DNA of 7,349 bases from Candidatus Bipolaricaulota bacterium. Lineage in GTDB: Bacteria > Bipolaricaulota > Bipolaricaulia > RBG-16-55-9. Shown piece after piece: positions 4,618 through 7,349 of this stretch. Positions within the stretch are counted from its first letter, which is position 1. Each line of letters begins with the position of its first letter. Both the position numbers and the translations under genes were made by a program. The stretch lies in the NCBI GenBank assembly GCA_027021605.1, contig JALUUA010000249.1:1-7349 (forward strand). Direction: 5' to 3'. A model generated the notes under the pieces. It searched no databases. It was not told where the DNA came from and saw only the letters and a list, made by a program, of their open reading frames with translations.

Positions 4618-5594
4618 GCCGCAGGGGAATTCGGGCTCTTGAGGGGATGCTCGGGCTGCTGGGGCTCGCGGCCCTGGCCGTAGCCCCCTGGGTGCTCAAC
4701 CCCTTCCAGCTCGGGTTCCTCTTGAAGATCTTCATTTGGGGGCTGTTCGCCGCCAGCTTCGACGTCCTCTTTGGGTATGCCGGGCTGCTCAGCCTGGGCC
4801 ATTCCGTCTACTTCGGGCTGGGGGCCTACGGGGCCGCGTGGCTGACGCTGGCGTACGGGCCGGGCGCCTTCCCGCTGGCGCTGACGGCCGGAGCCCTCGC
4901 GGGGGGGATCGCCGCGGCTGCCCTCGGGGCCCTCGCAGTGCGCACGGGCTCCCACGGGTTCATCATCCTCACGGCGGTCAGTGCCCTCATCGCCTTCTTG
5001 GGGGCCCAGAGCCGCCGGGATCTCACGGGCGGGGACGACGGGCTCACCCTGCCCGCGATGCCCCTGGCGCTGGGGGGATGGGAGGCCGGGTGCGCCGACC
5101 CGGGCCCGGCCTACCTCCTCGCCCTGGGGGTTGTAGTTCTGGGGTTCTGGGCCCTCTGGAGGCTGGTGCGCTCGCCGCTGGGGCTCGCCCTGCGGTGCCT
5201 GCGGGAGAACGAGCTGCGCGCCCAAGCCCTCGGGTACAACGTCTACGCGCTCAAGTGGCTGGCGTTCACGATCGCCGGGCTGGGAGCGGCGCTCGCCGGG
5301 GCCCTCTACGCGCTGGTCAACTGCCACGTCTCCGCGGCCCTGTTCAGCTGGCTGGTGTCCGCCGACGTGCTCATCTGGACCCTCTTCGGGGGGGCAGGCA
5401 CCCTGGGGGGGCCGCTCCTGGGGACCGGGACCTTCTTCGCCCTGCGGGAGCTTCTCAGCGACCTTTGGCCCGCGGGCTACCCCGTGCTCGTGGGGCTGGC
5501 GCTCCTGGGGATCGCCCGCTTCCTCCCCCGGGGGATCGTGGGCGGGCTGCGGGAGCTTCTGAATCGACAGCAGAGGGGGGAAGCGCAGCGATGA
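4614..5594 (+). CDS. livM: Branched-chain amino acid-type ABC transporter permease LivM
   Basis: This is the second permease subunit, 326 residues, pairing with LivH to form the channel. Diagnostic stretches are 'FGYAGLLSLGHSVYFGLGAY' (53-72), the 'LTGGDDGL' motif (137-144), the coupling segment 'RENELRAQALGYNV' (197-210) and 'FGGAGTLGGPLLGTGTFF' (258-275). About nine to ten hydrophobic segments are visible and the length is normal for the family. Its ATG overlaps the livH stop (ATGA), and AGGAGG at 4601-4606 stands seven bases before it, the best ribosome site in the operon. Residues 147-165 ('PAMPLALGGWEAGCADPGP') form a short insertion after the TGG motif where LivM proteins vary. Confidence 0.95.
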   Translation: MSRRGIRALEGMLGLLGLAALAVAPWVLNPFQLGFLLKIFIWGLFAASFDVLFGYAGLLSLGHSVYFGLGAYGAAWLTLAYGPGAFPLALTAGALAGGIAAAALGALAVRTGSHGFIILTAVSALIAFLGAQSRRDLTGGDDGLTLPAMPLALGGWEAGCADPGPAYLLALGVVVLGFWALWRLVRSPLGLALRCLRENELRAQALGYNVYALKWLAFTIAGLGAALAGALYALVNCHVSAALFSWLVSADVLIWTLFGGAGTLGGPLLGTGTFFALRELLSDLWPAGYPVLVGLALLGIARFLPRGIVGGLRELLNRQQRGEAQR

Positions 5595-6325
5595 CGACGG
5601 CGCTTGCGGCCCGTGGGGTGCGCAAGGCTTTTGCGGGGTTTCGGGCCGTCGACGGCGTCGACCTCGCCCTGGCGGAGGGGGAGTGGGTGGCCCTCATCGG
5701 CCCCAACGGCGCGGGGAAGACGACGCTGCTTAATTTGCTGGGCGGCCAGCTCCGCCCCGACGCCGGGGCCGTGTATCTGGGGGGTGAAGAGATCACCCAC
5801 TGGCCTGCTGCGCGAAGAGCACGCGCGGGGCTCGCCCGGACGTTCCAGGTCCCCGCCCTCTTCCCCGAGCTGACCGTCCGGGAGCACGTCGTCGCGGCCC
5901 GGCTGCGGGGGCGCTGGGCCCTCCGCTTCCCCCCGGACGCCGAGGGCGTCGAGGAGCTGCTGGAGCGCTGCCGCCTCCTCGAGAGGGCCTCCCGCAGGGC
6001 GGGGGAGCTCTCCCACGGCGACCGAAGGCTCCTGGAGCTGGCCGTGGCGCTCGCCTTGGAGCCCCGCGTGCTGCTGTTGGACGAGCCCGCCGCGGGCTTA
6101 AGCCCCGCGGAGGTGGAGGGACTCCTCGCGCTCCTCGGGGACCTGCGCCGGGAGCGGCCCTCCCTCGCGGTTCTGGTGGTGGAGCACGACATGGACGTCG
6201 TCTTCGAGCTGGCCGATCGGGTCGTGGTGATGCACCGCGGGCGCGTCCTCGCCGAGGGCCTCCCCGCGGACATCCAGCGGGACCCCGAAGTGCAGGCCGT
6301 CTACCTGGGGGCGAGGGGGCCATGA
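5591..6325 (+). CDS. livG: ABC transporter ATP-binding protein LivG
   Basis: This 244-residue cytoplasmic ATPase subunit has all core motifs: Walker A 'GPNGAGKTT' (37-45), Q-loop 'TFQVPALF' with Q86, signature 'LSHGDRRLLEL' (140-150), Walker B 'RVLLLDEP' (159-166) and the switch His in 'VVEHDMDVVF' (H199). The LivG-specific C-terminal pattern 'ADIQRDPEVQAVYLG' (226-240) identifies it within the family. The signature is LSHGD where LivG usually reads LSYG[EQ], a mild variation also common in related amide/urea importers. The start at 5591 overlaps the livM stop (ATGA) and follows GAGGGGGG at 10-base spacing. The reading frame stays open far upstream inside livM, but that extension has no ABC homology and is antagonistic to livM coding. 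Confidence 0.95.
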   Translation: MTTALAARGVRKAFAGFRAVDGVDLALAEGEWVALIGPNGAGKTTLLNLLGGQLRPDAGAVYLGGEEITHWPAARRARAGLARTFQVPALFPELTVREHVVAARLRGRWALRFPPDAEGVEELLERCRLLERASRRAGELSHGDRRLLELAVALALEPRVLLLDEPAAGLSPAEVEGLLALLGDLRRERPSLAVLVVEHDMDVVFELADRVVVMHRGRVLAEGLPADIQRDPEVQAVYLGARGP

Positions 6326-7080
6326 CCCGACATGATGAGGGGTTGCTCCGCGTCGAGGGGCTAGAGGCGGGCTACGGGTCCGCACGCGTATTGCAGGGGA
6401 TCTCGCTATCCGTGGGGGCGGGCGAGGTCGTGGGCCTGCTGGGCCGAAACGGCATGGGCAAGACGACCGCCCTCAAGAGCGTGCTGGGGCTCGTGCGGGT
6501 CTTCCGGGGCTCCGTAAGGTTCCGGGGCCGGGAGCTGACCCGCAGGCCCGCGCACGCGATCCCGCGTCTCGGGGTGGGGTACGTCCCCCAGGGGCGGCGG
6601 GTCTTCCCCGAGCTGAGCGTCCGTGAGAATCTACTGCTGGGGCTGCGGGGCCGGGAAGGGGAAAGGGCGGGCCGCCCGGAGGCCGCGCCCGAGTGGGAGC
6701 GGGTCTTGGGGCTGTTCCCCGCGCTGCGGGAGCGCCTGCACCAGCGGGCGGGGACCCTCTCCGGGGGCGAGCAGCAGATGCTGGCGATCGCCCGGGCCCT
6801 CTTGGGGAGGCCCAAGCTGTTACTGTTGGACGAGCCAACGGAGGGGCTAATGCCCTCACTCGTGGGGCGCACGGAGGAGCTCCTCTTGGAGCTTAAGGCG
6901 CAGGACCTTGGGCTGTTGGTCGCGGAGCAGCGCCTGGAGACGGCCCTGCGCGTCTGCGATCGCCTGTACGTGCTGGAGAAGGGGCAGGTCGTCTGGGAGG
7001 GCGCCGCCGAGGAGGCCCGAACCCGCCCGGAGGAGCGGGCGCGGCTCCTGCGGGCGCTCGGGGTCGGGCCCCGCCGCTGA
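6322..7080 (+). CDS. livF: ABC transporter ATP-binding protein LivF
   Basis: This is the second ATPase subunit, 252 residues. Motifs: Walker A 'GRNGMGKTT' (41-49), Q-loop 'GYVPQGRRVFPELSVRENL' (86-104) with Q90, signature 'LSGGEQQMLAIARAL' (146-160), Walker B 'KLLLLDEPTEGL' (165-176). The switch position reads 'LLVAEQRLETAL' (198-209), with Gln in place of His as is typical of LivF ('VEQN'), so it is not a defect. 'GRNGMGKTT', 'VPQGR' and 'LDEPTEGLMPS' also recall UrtE of urea importers, so the substrate class stays open. The ATG overlaps the livG stop (ATGA). The GGGGGCGAGG upstream can serve as ribosome site. It is the last gene of the operon seen; no substrate-binding protein and no clear terminator follow, and the next gene converges. 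Confidence 0.95.
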   Translation: MTRHDEGLLRVEGLEAGYGSARVLQGISLSVGAGEVVGLLGRNGMGKTTALKSVLGLVRVFRGSVRFRGRELTRRPAHAIPRLGVGYVPQGRRVFPELSVRENLLLGLRGREGERAGRPEAAPEWERVLGLFPALRERLHQRAGTLSGGEQQMLAIARALLGRPKLLLLDEPTEGLMPSLVGRTEELLLELKAQDLGLLVAEQRLETALRVCDRLYVLEKGQVVWEGAAEEARTRPEERARLLRALGVGPRR

Positions 7081-7349
7081 GTTCTCCTCCTGTGTCAGTA
7101 ACGCCTCTTCGCGTAGGGGCAGGCAGATCTGCCCGTCCGGGAGGTCGAGGTCGCCGAAGGGGTGCCCGCCCGGGTTGCCCTTCCCGTCCAAGTTCCCCGA
7201 GGTGTTGTTCCCCTCGAAGACGATCTCCCCGGCGAGCTCCACGCGCCCGGGGAAGCGACTGCGGCCGTAGCCGCAGGCTTCATCCTCAACGGCCAAGCCC
7301 CAGTCGGCGTTCCCCCGCAGCGCGGAGTCCTTCAGAAGGAGTTCGACGT
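6856..7349 (-). CDS. Right-handed beta-helix repeat protein, C-terminal part (5' partial, true end uncertain)
   Basis: The frame enters from the right edge of the window. Residues encoded by about 7347-7130 read 'LKDSALRGNADWGLAVEDE', then 'VELAGEIVFEGNNTSGNLDG' and 'GNPGGHPFGDLDLPDGQICL'. The 'N..WG', 'NNTSGN' and 'GNP' elements are typical of the last coils of pectate-lyase/NosD-like parallel beta-helices, usually exported or surface proteins. Past 'DGQICLP' the frame stays open until TGA at 6856-6858, which overlaps the 3' end of livF by 225 bp in antisense. That last 90-residue stretch has no beta-helix character. Removing one base from the C4 run at 7116-7119 (minus strand) would instead give 'LPYAKRRY' and stop at 7095-7097. 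The natural end is thus either overlapping or disrupted. No function beyond the fold can be given. Confidence 0.65.
   Translation of the reverse strand, partial: VELLLKDSALRGNADWGLAVEDEACGYGRSRFPGRVELAGEIVFEGNNTSGNLDGKGNPGGHPFGDLDLPDGQICLPLREEALLTQEENSAAGPDPERPQEPRPLLRAGSGLLGGALPDDLPLLQHVQAIADAQGRLQALLRDQQPKVLRLKLQEELLRAPHE

Noticed and set aside
4308..5327. Long antisense open frame (339 codons) across livH and livM
   Set aside because: Low-complexity Pro/Gly/Arg/Gln product with no domain; a typical antisense shadow of GC-rich genes with clear family motifs on the other strand.
4736..5590. In-frame upstream extension of livG inside livM
   Set aside because: The translation is Arg/Pro/Gly-rich without ABC similarity, while the livM frame carries conserved permease motifs; the ATG at 5591 fits the family N-terminus.
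5455..6273. Antisense open frame of 272 codons over livM/livG
   Set aside because: Ser/Arg/Pro-rich low-complexity product; shadow of livG.
7122..7133. 12-bp perfect palindrome GGCAGATCTGCC downstream of livF, possible terminator or operator
   Set aside because: No T-run follows, and it encodes the 'DGQICLP' part of the convergent beta-helix protein, so it is probably a coding coincidence.

Overview
This is a GC-rich bacterial window in which coding frames strongly favour G or C at the third position. The organism cannot be named from the sequence. A secreted protein with a DUF11-like domain and a dockerin-like tail, a right-handed beta-helix protein and a DUF5317 membrane protein together suggest an uncultured thermophilic-type lineage such as Bipolaricaulota/Acetothermia. 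That is a guess from protein style, not from a marker gene.

Left part (1-2415): the 3' part of a secreted-type protein gene on the + strand (1-663) meets, tail to tail, a two-gene minus-strand operon. The operon encodes a small winged-helix DNA-binding protein (1343-1630) followed by a membrane protein of unknown function (669-1310). Its promoter carries two tandem 12-bp repeats over the -35 box. A DUF5317 membrane protein (1819-2415) is transcribed divergently from it.

Middle part (2416-3726): this is the most interesting stretch. A near-consensus minus-strand promoter (3591-3619) is followed by a well-conserved cyclic di-GMP-I (GEMM-I) riboswitch that ends at the start codon of a signal-peptide-bearing secreted protein (2905-3462). 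The next gene on the same strand, with its own promoter, encodes a 110-residue protein (2471-2803). It joins a ribbon-helix-helix DNA-binding domain to a tandem 24-residue repeat of the GspE_N/MshEN type, a fold known to bind cyclic di-GMP in MshE. The two neighbours may form a small c-di-GMP-responsive unit with an RNA sensor and a possible protein sensor.

Right part (3727-7080): four tightly coupled + strand genes, each overlapping the next by ATGA, encode a branched-chain-amino-acid-type (HAAT family) ABC importer: permeases LivH and LivM, then ATPases LivG and LivF. The first gene appears to be expressed from an extended -10 promoter so close to the ATG that the mRNA would be nearly leaderless. 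No substrate-binding protein gene lies in the window, so the substrate is not settled. At the right edge the C-terminal part of a right-handed beta-helix protein enters on the minus strand. Its reading frame runs on into livF unless one base in a C4 run is removed.

No tRNA, rRNA, CRISPR array, insertion sequence or replication origin was seen.
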